Shown in pieces: positions 45,611-56,860 of a stretch of 64,000 bases of DNA. Source of the DNA: Larix kaempferi. Its lineage: Eukaryota; Streptophyta; Pinopsida; Pinales; Pinaceae. The number at the start of each line of letters is the position of its first letter. Position 1 is the stretch's first letter. Location: positions 5,765,501 to 5,829,500 of the forward strand of contig BSBM01000096.1 of NCBI GenBank assembly GCA_027924585.1, in the 5' to 3' direction. The notes below the pieces were generated by a model. It searched no databases and had not been told where the DNA came from. It was given only the letters and a program-made list of their open reading frames with translations. The position numbers and the translations under genes were made by a program.

Positions 45611-45930
45611 CATTCTCGGAGACATACGTCTATGACTCTCTTTAGGACTGAATTCTAGGGATGATCCAATCCCCTCATGTCCACCAAGGACTTCATTCTC
45701 CAAGACATACGTCTACGGCTTTCTTTAGGACTGAAGTCCAGGGATGATCCAATCCCCTCATGTCCACCAAGGACTTCATTCTCGAAGACATACGTCTATG
45801 GCTCTCTTTAGGACTGAAGTACAGGGATGATCCAATCCCCCCATGTCCACCAAGGACTTCATTCTCGAAGACATACTTCTACAGCTCTCTTTAGGACTGA
45901 ATTCCAGGGATGATCCAATCCCCTTGTCAC
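45611..45930. repeat. 83-bp tandem array in F (4 copies)
   Basis: 'cattctc' units start at 45611, 45694, 45777 and 45860. Each contains 'agggatgatccaatcccc', which is related to the 'aaggatgactcaatcctc' core of the neighbouring 42-bp array, so the two arrays share an origin. Confidence 0.9.
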
Positions 45931-46064
45931 CTTAGGCCCTGTCTAAGGACCATCCACCAACCTCTTTGTTGGCATCACCAATATAGGTAACCACATCATC
46001 GACCTTTCTGTTGATGCAGGCAATCTCATCATAAGTGATCACATCACTCCCCCTTTCGAGGAGG

Positions 46065-47545
46065 ATCCTTCTGAACTATATTAAGTTTGTCTCGTAAAAC
46101 TTTACTTGAGGTAGAGGTTTGGTTAGTACATCGTATCGGTAGAGGTTTGGTTAGAACAATGGTAACTTGTTACAAATTCGAACTTTAATTCCTTTCTGCA
46201 CCATATCTCGTGTATAGAAATGTCAGATCTCTATGTGCTTTTGACTTATCATGGAACACTGGATTCTTTTCCATGTTGGTACAACTCCGATTGTCACATA
46301 GGATCACAGTTGGGTCCATCTCTAAGTCAAACATATCTGAAACCATACTATTTCATAACTTAGCAGAGCAAGCAACCATATATTCTGCTTGTGCTAAGAG
46401 CCACACTAGATTGTTTCCTGCTAAACCACAAGATCATGGCTGATCCCAGACAATAACATCCTCTCAATGTGCTCTTCCTGTCTGATACACTTTCTGCTCA
46501 ATCAACATTTGTGTAGCCATCTGAAGTCGTGATCTCCAATATAGCATAGATTAAAGTCTATCATATCCTTTAGGTACCTGATCACATGCTTTGCAACTAA
46601 CAGGTGAACACATCTAGTTTCCACTAGATACTGAATCAAGGTATTCACAGCAAAGCATATATCTGACCTAGTATTTATTAGATACATCAGTGACCCAATA
46701 ATTTGTCTGTACATAGTTATATCCACTAACTCTGAAGAGTCATCTGCTAACAACTTCAAGCTGGAATCCATGAGAGTGGCCATTCCGACACATCAAGTCC
46801 TTTTAATATTTCTCAGCATACTTTCCCTGGTTGAGAAAGATTCCTTCTAAGCCTTGCCATACTTCCAGACCTAGGAAGTAATGTATCAATCTGAGATCTT
46901 TCATTTTCATTTCTGCAGCCATCTTCTTCCTTATTTTCATGATCTGTTCCTCATTCCTTTTCAGAAAGAGATCATCGTCATACAATAATGGTATGATCCA
47001 TAACCTTAAGGTAAAGGTTAGGAACAAATTTACTTTTAGTAAAGCCCAAGCTTATCAAGAAACTGTCAATTCTCCCTTTGTGACTGAACATTATTCACAC
47101 TCTGCATTGAATGATCTTCTGCATATCTATCTGTGCCATCTCTTGTTAGATGGGTCTACTGATATGGGCCTCAATATCATTCGAACTCTGTGGTGAGTTC
47201 CTTCTTGTATCCATGTCATATGTGTATAGAAACTATATTCAACCTTGTAGCAAAGGTTGAGATTCACATCACCCATGGTGATCATTAAGCTCATCAATTG
47301 ATTATCGATACCGGGTACCCATATAGAACCTGATTCACACTTCTTACACCATTAAGAGAATGGTCTTATATAGTCACTTGGAGCAAACATCTCGTCATGA
47401 TTCTCTTCCTCTTTCTAAGAGAATCTTCTAGCCACGAGCCTTCTATATTTTGTTTGATTTGTAAATCTTCTTGTTGAACATCCATCATTTGTTCAGTGTT
47501 CATCATTCTTCATGATCTTTCCTACAAATCAAAATTAAGTACATG
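46065..47545 (-). pseudogene. Element F RT-RNase H remnant (Copia)
   Basis: Near 47450 a trace of the RT start ('RLVARRFS') is seen; 'LIHYFLGLEVWQ' and a 'LLYDDDLF' box (usual YVDDL) lie at 46803-47027, 'DITMYRQIIGSLMYLINTR' at 46502-46783, and RNase H traces ('NPVFHDKSKAH', 'ILCDNRSC') at 46200-46440. Frames change several times. It is the same part of pol as E 10045-11400 but far more decayed. Confidence 0.7.
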
Positions 47546-49816
47546 ATTAGTAATACTTCACAATCATGAAATCATGTTGACATGATAACTTATTATGCAT
47601 ACAGATATCATTTACTATTTCAAATAACAACTCAAATACTTATCTTTTATGTTTGTGTGGTTGCCTCTCGCTTGATTTTCTAAATGTATTTTGAACTTCT
47701 ATTCAGTCTGTACTACTGTGCATGCTCAAGTGTGCACTAGTGTTATCCTCATGATATCATACACAAACATACATTCATTAGTATATTATAATTATTATCA
47801 AAACATTGTAATTCTTGAATATGTATAGTCATGATCATAGATAATAAACATTAGTATTCAAGATATCATCAATCAAGATAAAAGACATAATATTCATAAA
47901 CCCTTGATTACTAGCTTTATGAATAAGCATAATCAATCATACCAAGTATACTTATATAAGGGATCCTAACACGAGGTAAGGTTCTAACTTGACATAGGAA
48001 AACATACCTGGATTATTATACCTTCTTAGTTATGTACAACATACCTAAACAATCTCTTCAAGGATTTAGAGATCCTGTGCTAGAACCTGCATGTCTCATA
48101 GGATAAGCATAATATAACAAAGTCATACATACCTCGTAAGTAGAACAAATATTATGGATGAGTCTTTGTCTTCATGTTGTCATGGTGATGTACCTGTATC
48201 TTGTTAGCAGACAACATCAACCTTACACAATACCATAATGCATTAGTACAATCATATAGTCCTAATCAATGAATGTCTTCGATCATTCACATGCATTCAT
48301 ACTGTTACTAGGGTGATAAGAAAATTCTAACATTAATCAAGATTGTACTAATAAATAATATGAAGACAAACACATCATGAACTTAATCAAGAATCAAATT
48401 TCAAGACATACCTGAACCTCCTTAAGTCATACCTGTCGAGACTTCTTGTAGTCTTATTATGTAAGGCCTTAGCCTCAACTCCCCCTGAAACTTGATCTGG
48501 AGCTTGATTAGGGTTTGCTAGAGAAACCCTAAAAATTCAATCTTTGACTTTCACACTTCTGAATCGATGGAAGGATGTGTCTTGCTGAGCTGATCAAACT
48601 AGCATGCTTTAATTTTGAAATCTCCAAGATTTGACCCCTCAAAATTTCCTTCGAAACTTCTGGATCTTCTAGACAGGAACCCGAACTAGGGTTTGATGAA
48701 GCCCACCCTTCTGTCCAATCAAAAGGTTTGATCCAAGGTTCTAAACTCTTATTTTTCTGAGGAGCTTCCAGCCGTGGTTACAGACTTCAAAAATTCCAAC
48801 TTTTGTTGAAGCCCTAATTTTCCATCTTTTCGATCAAAATCCCGAACTAGGGTTTGATCAAGCCCGGTCTTCTACCCAACCAAAAATTCGATCTTGGTCT
48901 CTAAATTTTGATTTTCCTTAGTAGCATTCAGCCGTGGATTTCGATTCCAAAAATTCTAACTTTCTCTGAAACCCTAAATTCTGGAAGCCATGAATAAAGG
49001 TGCTCCAAAAATAATTCTGTTTTGACATAAATATGTACCTGATTGTTTCTGCTATAACTCTGAAGTTTTCGCTCCACAAGGTCTGAAATTTTTTTTTGCA
49101 GTAGCCTGACCTGTCATCTTTCCATCCTGACATGTCTGACCTCATTTGGATTCTCTGAGAGAGATTTATGCCAAATGTCGCAACGTGACCTGTTTTGGGA
49201 CAATACAGGCGAGCGAACTTGTACGGCGTGCCACGTGTCAATGTTTGTACTTCAGCCTCTGAAAACTTTTTCTGATATATCTTGCCCTGTTATCTTTCCA
49301 TCCTGATAGGTCTGAACTCAATTGGACTCTCTGAGAGAGAGTTATGCCAAGTGTCGCAACATGACCTGTTTATGGGATAATACAGGAGAGCGAACTTGTA
49401 CGACATGCCACGTGTCACTAGTTCAACTTCAGCCCCTGAAAACTTTTCCTGAGATAGTACAGTCTGTGTACTACCTATGACGTTTTACTAAATTTCATTT
49501 GGAGCTTCCTAGCCCAAGTTATGATCTTTTTTCCAAGGTCACCTGATTTTTACTGAGATATGGAAGAGGCAGAAACCCTAATTTGTACTGGTCATAACTT
49601 ACAAAGTACAACGAATCTGAGGGTTCCCTTTGGACACAAGATACTTGGGGATGTTATCTTCGACCTGTAAACTTTTCAGATCCTGAACCTTCGCAAAAAT
49701 GGATTTATAGCGAAAGTTCCACGATGACTGGTTTTTTCTATGTAAAACCCTAACCTTCAAATTGCCGTAAGTAAAGCAAGTGTCGTAAGTGCCATACCTT
49801 GCCTTCCTTCAGGTTA
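47546..49816 (-). other. Element F leader, no gene
   Basis: There is no gag or protease sequence. Two local duplications are visible: about 180 bp near 48660-48990 (both copies contain 'cccgaactagggtttgat') and 177 bp near 49100-49450 (both contain 'cgaacttgtacg'). The part near 48530-48660 resembles E's leader at 58310-58440. Confidence 0.65.
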
Positions 49817-49828
49817 GCTCTGATACCA
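49817..49828 (-). other. Element F primer-binding site (iMet)
   Basis: The minus-strand TGGTATCAGAGC directly abuts the LTR; this is the usual Copia site complementary to initiator tRNA-Met. Confidence 0.9.
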
Positions 49829-50431
49829 TGTTAATATTTAATATGCTAAGATAGAAAATAGCAGCATTACATTCCATTTCACAATAATAGCATATATAGG
49901 ATCACTGAAGAAACAACAAGCACAGCATAAACACAAGAGACACAGATTTATCCTGGGAAACCCTCATGGGGTAGAAAACCCAGCAAAGCTTCCTCAATAT
50001 AGATGACCAGCAATATACAAAGATGCAAACCCTGAGCATGAGATCCTCCTTATCCATAGAAGACCTCTCCTACACAAGTACACCTTTCTCAAGTGAGTGA
50101 GTGTATCAAATGAGGAATACACCTCCTCTATTTATACACTACTCCGACTTGTCTTTTACACAAGACATGTAGTCTCGTATTTAACCCTTGGGTTAAATAC
50201 CCAATTACAACTGACTGGGCCGACCCCTCTAGGGTGGTCTAGTAACCCTTTGACCCACATAACACATACAGGGCCGAACCCCACTAGGGAAGTCTAATAA
50301 CCCAAGTTACCACATTCCGAAGGAGGAATAAACATCTCCGGATATACAATAAGATCTTCAAGGAGGAATGAAACATCTCCAGAATAATAAAGTACAAATA
50401 TAATATTCTTTGAAGTTACAATATCTCAACA
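49829..50431 (-). repeat. Element F 5' LTR (603 bp)
   Basis: It matches 43676-44278. The TATA box is at about 50127-50140 (minus). It is followed by gtatg. Confidence 0.95.
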
Positions 50432-50436
50432 GTATG

Positions 50437-52479
50437 TGGTTGAAATCATATAGATGGTATTGATTTATTCCGAAGAAGATGATTTCGGAGGGTAGATCTC
50501 CTCGATGAGGGGAGGAGATATCTCTAAGTCGACTTTATTCAACTCGTACAATGCTGCTCTGTAATCTAGGAGATCAGGGCAGTGGTGTGAATAATGGCCA
50601 TAAATGCCGCATATCGCACAAGGGTGGTTAGTGCGGAGCATTTTGTCATGAGGGTGAGGAGCTGGCTCAAGTCTTACCACTGGAATTCCGGTGTCTTCAT
50701 CCAACATATTCATGTGTTCTTGGAGTGTCGGTAATTGTGGACATTGATGAGTGGTATGGCCTACGTCGTCACACAACGAGCACTTAGAGGGAATGTGAAT
50801 AGTTGGGGGGTTTTTAGCTACCTTGGGGGTTGCTAGGGTGGTGCGATTTATGAGCCCAGTGTTATAAGTTGGTGGGCCTCCGCCCCCTGTGTTCCGTAAC
50901 GGACGTGGGGCATTTTTGGATGTTGATGCCGTAGTCGCTATTGGGGGTGGTCTGTTTTGCAGATGAGTGACGGGAGGGGGTGGGTGGCTGGTAGTAGGGA
51001 TAGGTTGTACCGGTTGTAAAATAACAGTCAGAGTCAATGGGGGACTCAGAGCAGGTAAGTACCATATAGGTAGCCCTAATGTTAAACCAGGAAGGTTGAG
51101 TGTAGCCATTACTGGCGAACTAACAACTCCGGAAAATGGGAACAAGAACGAGATAGTGTGAATTGGCATGGTGTCCATATGGGTAGGCACTGTAGGTGTT
51201 TGTGGTAGTGATGAAGTCTGTTGTGTGGTGTGCGACAGGGTGCACAAATCCGATGTTTTTGTTATCGGTGAAGGTGGTGAGATCGATGGAAATGTGGAAG
51301 TCATAGGTGACTCGGTGTAGATTCCAGGACCAATTGACGACACAAATGATGTTGGTGCGTTTTGAATGGTTTGTTCAATCATTGGTAGCACATTTTGAGG
51401 AGCTGCGGGGGCGTTAGGATCATAATATGTGAGTTGATCGATCTTGATAACGCATCCTTCATGTGGGAACATCATGAGGCGAAAAACAGATGAAGCCACT
51501 GCTTTCATTTTGTACATATAACTATGTCCAAGAAGGAGGTTGTAGTCGAGATGGGCATTGATCACTTCGATGTCGATAAGAACTAATTTGCCGCCTAGTT
51601 CTACAGGTACGTTTGCTAATAGGCCTTGTGGTTGAGCTGAGCATCCGTCGTAAGCTCGTAATGCTGTGGTGGATGGTTGTAAAGCAGGGGAGCCAAGCTT
51701 CTGCCACACAAGGGTGGACATAACGCAGGTGGAAGCTCCTTCATCAATGATGCATCAATGCACAACAAGGTTTCGAATGTTTACTGATACTTGGAAAGCC
51801 AGATTTGATGGAAATCGAGGTTCGGCTTGGTCGAAGTCGAAAGCCATCATGTGTGTGTCGTCAGGGTCTACTCCTCCGATGGTGGATAGTAGTAGTTTTC
51901 ATTGTGCAGGGCATGTTTTCAGTACCTATAAAGCAGACATAGCAGTGGGGGATTGTGCTAGGTCTTCCACGACGTTATAATTGGATGTTGCGCGAGCATT
52001 AGGATTGGTGTTAATCCTTCGCAAAGGGATGCGAGGGATTTTAGGTCCTCCGTCCAACGACATATTTGGTATGCGTAGTGGTTGATTTGGTGGAAGGGAG
52101 GTGGATGGGTCAATGGGAGGATTTTCTGGGGGTGGCCCGTACTGATTCCTGTGAGTTTGGAGGTTGATGTCATTGGATGACATCATTAATAAATGGTGTG
52201 TGACTGGATCCGCATGCTGATAATCAGTTGCGGCATAGGTGATTTGCTGCTGGGGTGCAGCAGATCCTTGTGGGGGATCCATAGGGCGAGTATTTACTAC
52301 TCCTTGGTTTGGCAATGGGTTTTGTAATATCATGGGTTGTGGTTGATTAAGTGGAGTTGGCTGTCCAACCTAGCCCTGGCGTTGGGCATCGTCATCCCAA
52401 AGTTTACGTGCTTTCTCTAAATGAGGGTAGTTATGAGTGTAGTTTCCATAGACTCCACATATAGAACATGGATGGTTTG
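50437..52479 (-). pseudogene. Element B zinc knuckle, protease and second zinc-knuckle pair
   Basis: Reading leftward, a first knuckle near 52440 has lost its His and last Cys (CSICGVYGNYTHNY). A linker leads to an aspartic protease (about 51440-51760) with active site 'CIIDEGASTCVMS', then 'AYDGCSAQPQGLLANV' and 'LGHSYMYKMKAV'. A proline-rich stretch and two intact knuckles follow (CSLCDDVGHTTHQC, CAICGIYGHYSHHC). The 418-codon frame 50465-51721 is open; earlier stops are near 51955, 51925 and 51763. The protease would mature gag and pol. F interrupts just after the last knuckle. Confidence 0.75.
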
Positions 52480-54199
52480 TTCTCAGGTTATTGTTTTTGG
52501 GCTACTTGGGATGACGATCAGGATTCTCATTGGGAGGAGAAGCATTGTTATTATTTGGAGGATTGGGAGGTGGTGGACCTTGATTATGTTGTTGGTTGTT
52601 GTCGCGGTTACGTCCTCTTCCACGGTTTTGTTGTCCACCCTGGTTGCGTTGGTTGTTTTGATGTTGGGGTTGATTGTGTTGTGTGTACACTTTCCCTTGA
52701 GTAGTGGGAGGATTTTGGGGTGCCGCATGTGTAGGAGCAGGTTATGGTGGATAATAAGCTTGTGGGGCTAGAGGTGGTCTAGTTTCCTACTGGGGTTGTT
52801 GGTAACCCTGAGCTATTGGAGGTGTTGGGTTAGCTGTTGTAGCTTGCTGTGGGTAATACATTGGTTGTGCCGGTAAATTAATTGGGTTCTGGGTGGCCGA
52901 TTGGTTATAGTATGTGGGTGGTACATATGTCAATGGCGTTTTCCCATAGCAATGTTGTGGACAAGAGGATCCATGAGTGTGATGAGTCTGATTCATTGGA
53001 GCGTACGAAGTTGTCGCTCCAGAATTAGATGTAGCCCTAGAGAGGTCTGGGGCATTTATGGTGATCACCATGCTAAAAGGTTTAATTTGCGTCGTGACTT
53101 GGCCTATAATACCATCAGCGGCATGTGATGCCCCCGAAGCATCACCGCGTGAAGAATCGCCTCGTGGGGCGTCTGGTATGATGGTGTAGAGATAGCCTGA
53201 TTAGGCATAAATCAGGTCAAATTGCTGAGCTTTTAGGATAGCTTCTTCCTCTGACTGGGGTCATTCGGAAGCTGCGTCTTTTGCTATGAGGGGTAGGAGT
53301 AATTTAAGAAACTAGTCCAAAAATATACGGTCATCCAGTTTGATCTTACAGAGGCTACGATGCTTGCGCCACTCATGGATATGGTCGGTGATGTGGGTAG
53401 CTGTGTTTTGTCTGCAAGACAACAGTATTTCAACTCGTGCATCATAGCGTACAAGTAGCTGAAAAAATTGAAGGAAAGTGGAGGTGAGAGACGTAAAAGT
53501 ATGGTGGGTCCCATGTGGTTGTTGGATATACCACTTGGCTGCAGAGCCAGTGAACATTCATTGCAACAGTCTCAATCGAATGGAGTCATCCACTATGGAG
53601 TTAGATGAACACCATAGATGAAATGACATTATGTGGTTTTGGGGATCCTCCCCAGGTTTTCCTTCAAACTTGGGGATGTCCGAGGGGAGATTTGTAGGCA
53701 TGGGTGGCCATGTAGGGTTGTGCCTGATAGTATCGTTGGTGAGCCTGGCTAGGTCTGGTAAGTTCAGACTAGTCATGTAAGGTAAACTAGTAGATGGTTT
53801 TGGCGTAGTGACTGGGACATAACTATTGATGGTGGCATTATGTAGTGGTCCAGTAGCCCCTAAGGGTATGCTAGGTATTGAAGGTATGTGTCCTCCAACT
53901 GTTGTGGTTTGGTATGGGCCAGCGTTTCCAAGTGCAACATGGGTTACACCGGGGTGAGGAATAGCGCCAAGAATTCCTGGGATCTGGGTTGTGGTAATGA
54001 CAGGTGGTGTGATTCTTATGTTTGGCATACCCATAATAGGAGGTAGTCCTGTGACGAGCATACCTAAAGGTGGAGTGTCCCCCATATTAGGCATGCCTAG
54101 AGGGGTTGTTGTTACCATGGATGGCACAATAGTAGAAGGGCTTGTGGATGTATCTCCAATAGTACTGGTAAAAAGTGGGTCCTATTGTGGTCCAGCCAT
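52480..54199 (-). pseudogene. Element B gag
   Basis: Start ATG 54199 ('MAGP', then TAG) corresponds to D's 28569. One frame follows the capsid with stops at about 54184, 53558, 53309 and later; the core has 'LPSDIPKFEGKPGEDPQNH', 'FTGSAAKWYIQQPHGTHHT' and 'RQNTATHITDHIHEWRK'. The tail is rich in Gln, Asn and Pro with 'NRGRGRNRDNNQQHNQG', which could bind RNA. Unlike in D, the tail and the knuckle are in one frame. Confidence 0.8.
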
Positions 54200-55669
54200 G
54201 AGGTTGGTTGGTGATATTTCAGTAGGGTTTTCGGATTTAGCCTCAGAATCAGATGTGAAGTGAGGTGTGTCAGAATCGGATGACTGTGTGTTTGGTTGAT
54301 GATGTGTCGAGTCAAGGGATAAGGCTCTATGTCGGTGACGTGGAGAGCCAAGTATACTGAACTGAGGGGGTTCACCCTGAAGATGACAAGATCGTCTTAA
54401 ATTCTCAATGGTGAGAAATATTTTTTAAAAATTTCAGTGTAAGGTGGTGATGTAAAAAACTCGAAACCCTAATGCAACAATGAGTGCAAAAGGGGAGTGA
54501 AAAAATAAAGGCTCTCAGGCCAACAATCAACCTCAAAAAGCACTTATTATAGCAGCTGTGCTATAATAAGTGGTGGGATGCAACAAAATTGGTCAGAATA
54601 CCAAAAGTCAAACAGTTTCTAAAAAAAGAAAGAGGTGTTACTAGACCAAAGGTGGGTAATGTATCATGCAAACACCTAACTAGAAGTATTGTGAGTCAAC
54701 AAACGATATCCTCTGCAAGGTGATGAAAATCCAAGTCAGACAATATAGAGTGTTGAATCAACGGCTAGATATCCCCCTACCGGGAGGGACATCGAGTAGA
54801 AAATCCTAAAGAGTGGCAACTAGGATACCCCGTTCATGACACGTTCGGTTGGGTGAATCTGCAGTTTGGTTCTATCGCTGTTGTACACCCTCTTGGGTGT
54901 ACACCGAGAACTTCGAAAGGTATCCTTCGGTTACTGAATGGATTGCGGTATTCCACTCAGACTTCCGGAACCAGTCTGGCTACTTCAACCCTCCTAAGGG
55001 AGAGGCCTTCCCGATAAATTGGTTGATAACCGTGTCAAAATTATAAGGGATTTTGGTACCGTAGAGGACAACCACTATGTCTCAAATGTAATAATTGGGG
55101 CTTTTTATTGGAACACCTATCCCCTCAATTCTACCTAACTACAAAATTCTTTTAAGTGCTCCCCAAGTGGGGTTAAAAGTTGGTTGAGTTTAAGGTAAAT
55201 TTTAAGGCTCAGTTTAAATTATGTGGCAGAGTGGGTGCAAGTGTGGTGTTTAAACTAAAATTGATTTTCCTCACTTGGGCGATTGATTACAAATGAAAGA
55301 AAAGACGCTTCCAGTTTTGCAAAAAATAAAGGCGTTTTTGAAATGTAAATGCTTGAAAAAACTATTCAAAAATAATGGATCTTTGAAATAATTTAAAGGG
55401 AAGCAAATAACATAAATATTTCAAGAAATAAATGGATCTCTTAAAAGTTGCTTGGGCAAAGTATTGAGCAAATAAACAGTAAAACCTTGATCTAAATAAA
55501 ATACAGAAAAATCTCTTTTAATTACTAAAAAATTTTAAAAATACTTTTAATGGAACATTCTAAATAGTAAAAGATTTAATGTGGTTGTAAAAATGCAGAA
55601 AAATTAATGCTGTAAAATATGCTAAATGGGCAAAAAATAATTTTCAAAAAATTGGCCGAATTAAAAAAA
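54200..55669 (-). other. Element B 5' leader
   Basis: No gene. It aligns with D 28570-30195, including the conserved block near 54770-55030. The short plus-strand frame at 54849-55046 is not supported. Confidence 0.75.
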
Positions 55670-55965
55670 AATTGCATCGTGGGTTTCCGGAAAATAGCTA
55701 CGATGGGCAGTGCGGGTTTCGGCCACGAAGCCACGATCTGCAGCGTGGGTTTTGGACATGCAGTTGTGATGTGCAGTGCAGGTTTCAGCCACGAAGTCGT
55801 GATGTGCAGCGCGGGTTTCGGTCACACAGTCGCGATGTGCAGCGCGGCAAATGGCCGCGAAGCCGCGATGTGCAGCACGTAAAATGGCCGCAAAGCCGCA
55901 GCGTGCTGTGTGGAAAAAATCCACGAGGTCACGATGAGCCGCGCGACTGTCGGGAAAAAAACCGC
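55670..55965. repeat. 33-bp CpG-rich repeats in the leader of B
   Basis: About nine 33-bp units (GTCGCGATGTGCAGCGCGGG type) run through this stretch, many with CG changed to TG or CA, as expected of methylation decay. Frames on both strands are repeat artefacts. Confidence 0.85.
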
Positions 55966-56160
55966 GAGGCGAAATCTGAAAAATGGACGACAAAAAATGA
56001 ACCCGAAAATGGAAATTTCAGGTTGTTAATAGCAATAGAAAGGGACAAGATCTAGAACAACAATGGATCTGTTGTCTAGGATGGCAGATCTATTAATTAA
56101 AATGATTAAAACTAACGAAAACTAAGATCTAAAGCAAAAAACTGAGATCTAAGAATTCGA

Positions 56161-56182
56161 AGCCAGCGGAGTCGCCAAAAAC
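56161..56182 (-). other. Element B primer-binding site, tRNA-Arg-like
   Basis: Identical to D's: minus strand GTTTTTGGCGACTCCGCTGG next to the LTR. Confidence 0.7.
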
Positions 56183-56855
56183 TGTTGGCTTGGTTTTGCA
56201 ACCAAGCTTTGTGCAATGGGAACCTATCAACAAGTGATAGCAGTTTCAAATATTGAAAGAAAAAAACAATTATAAATCTGAATATAACATGCGCATATAA
56301 CAACAAACTTTGAAAAGATTGAAGAACAAGAAATAAAATAAAAAATAACTTTTGTATTATGATACCTCAAATGGTGAGGATGTTGTGGTGTTGAGCAGCT
56401 CCAAGGTGAGTAGCTCCAGGCTCCAATGGTCTCTTCTCCAGGATTGCTAAAATGGTCAAGAACTCATGAGAGATTTTAACAGCATGAGGATAGGATGATG
56501 GATGGAGGGAACGTGAGGAGCCCCTACCACCTTTTTATAGTTTTTGGTGGTGGGGAATACCATTATGGTTTTGAGGAAACCAATGGTATTGACCAACATG
56601 GTTTAGGTACATTTTCCCTCCTTTTTCCTTTTTTGAATATTTTTAATATTTTTATTCCCTTTTTAATATTTTTGGGAATTTTGGACCCTCTTTGAGGGTT
56701 TTTTATGCTTGTTGAGGAGAAAATATTCATTTTGAGGGGGGAAAGGGATGTATTATGGTCTTTTGGTGCCTTCAGAGGCTCAAATGGTGGAAAAGTGGAC
56801 AAGTGGGTCATGTGAATAAGGAAATGAGCTAGTGAGCACTTTTTGGGTGTTAACA
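56183..56855 (-). repeat. Element B 5' LTR (673 bp)
   Basis: It pairs with 12729-13399. The minus-strand TATA box (CTATAAAAAGG) is at about 56531-56540. It is followed by the gcaag duplication at 56856-56860. Confidence 0.95.
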
Positions 56856-56860
56856 GCAAG

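Larger units (their letters stand above)
43676..50431 (-). mobile_element. Element F: internally deleted Copia retrotransposon
   Basis: Identical-length 603-bp LTRs (43676-44278 and 49829-50431) differ at about 16 positions. Read right to left F has the iMet primer site, about 2.3 kb of leader, an RT-RNase H remnant (46065-47545), and a 3' region with four tandem arrays. Gag, protease and integrase are absent. Leader, primer site, polypurine tract and LTR features resemble E, so F and E are related families. F is inactive by itself. Confidence 0.9.
12729..56855 (-). mobile_element. Element B: Ogre/Tat-like Gypsy retrotransposon with antisense gene
   Basis: LTRs of 671 bp (12729-13399) and 673 bp (56183-56855) start TGTT and end AACA on the plus strand, with a five-base duplication. 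Read right to left B has a tRNA-Arg-like primer site, a leader with 33-bp repeats, gag, a protease between zinc knuckles, RNase H, integrase and a second RNase H, then a 3' region with 150-bp tandem repeats. An antisense spliced gene lies at 39099-41011. Elements C and F are inserted in it. Without them B is about 14.3 kb. The RT core is missing and many stops are present, so it is inactive. About 35 differences between LTRs make it older than C, F and D. Confidence 0.9.

Noticed and set aside
45092-45658. Open frames of 146-188 codons on both strands over the 42-bp array
   Set aside because: A 42-bp period keeps several frames open without selection; the peptides are pure repeats.
56780-56860. 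Last 27 codons of the E gag-protease frame
   Set aside because: They are translated from B's LTR after the insertion point, so they are not part of the Copia protein.
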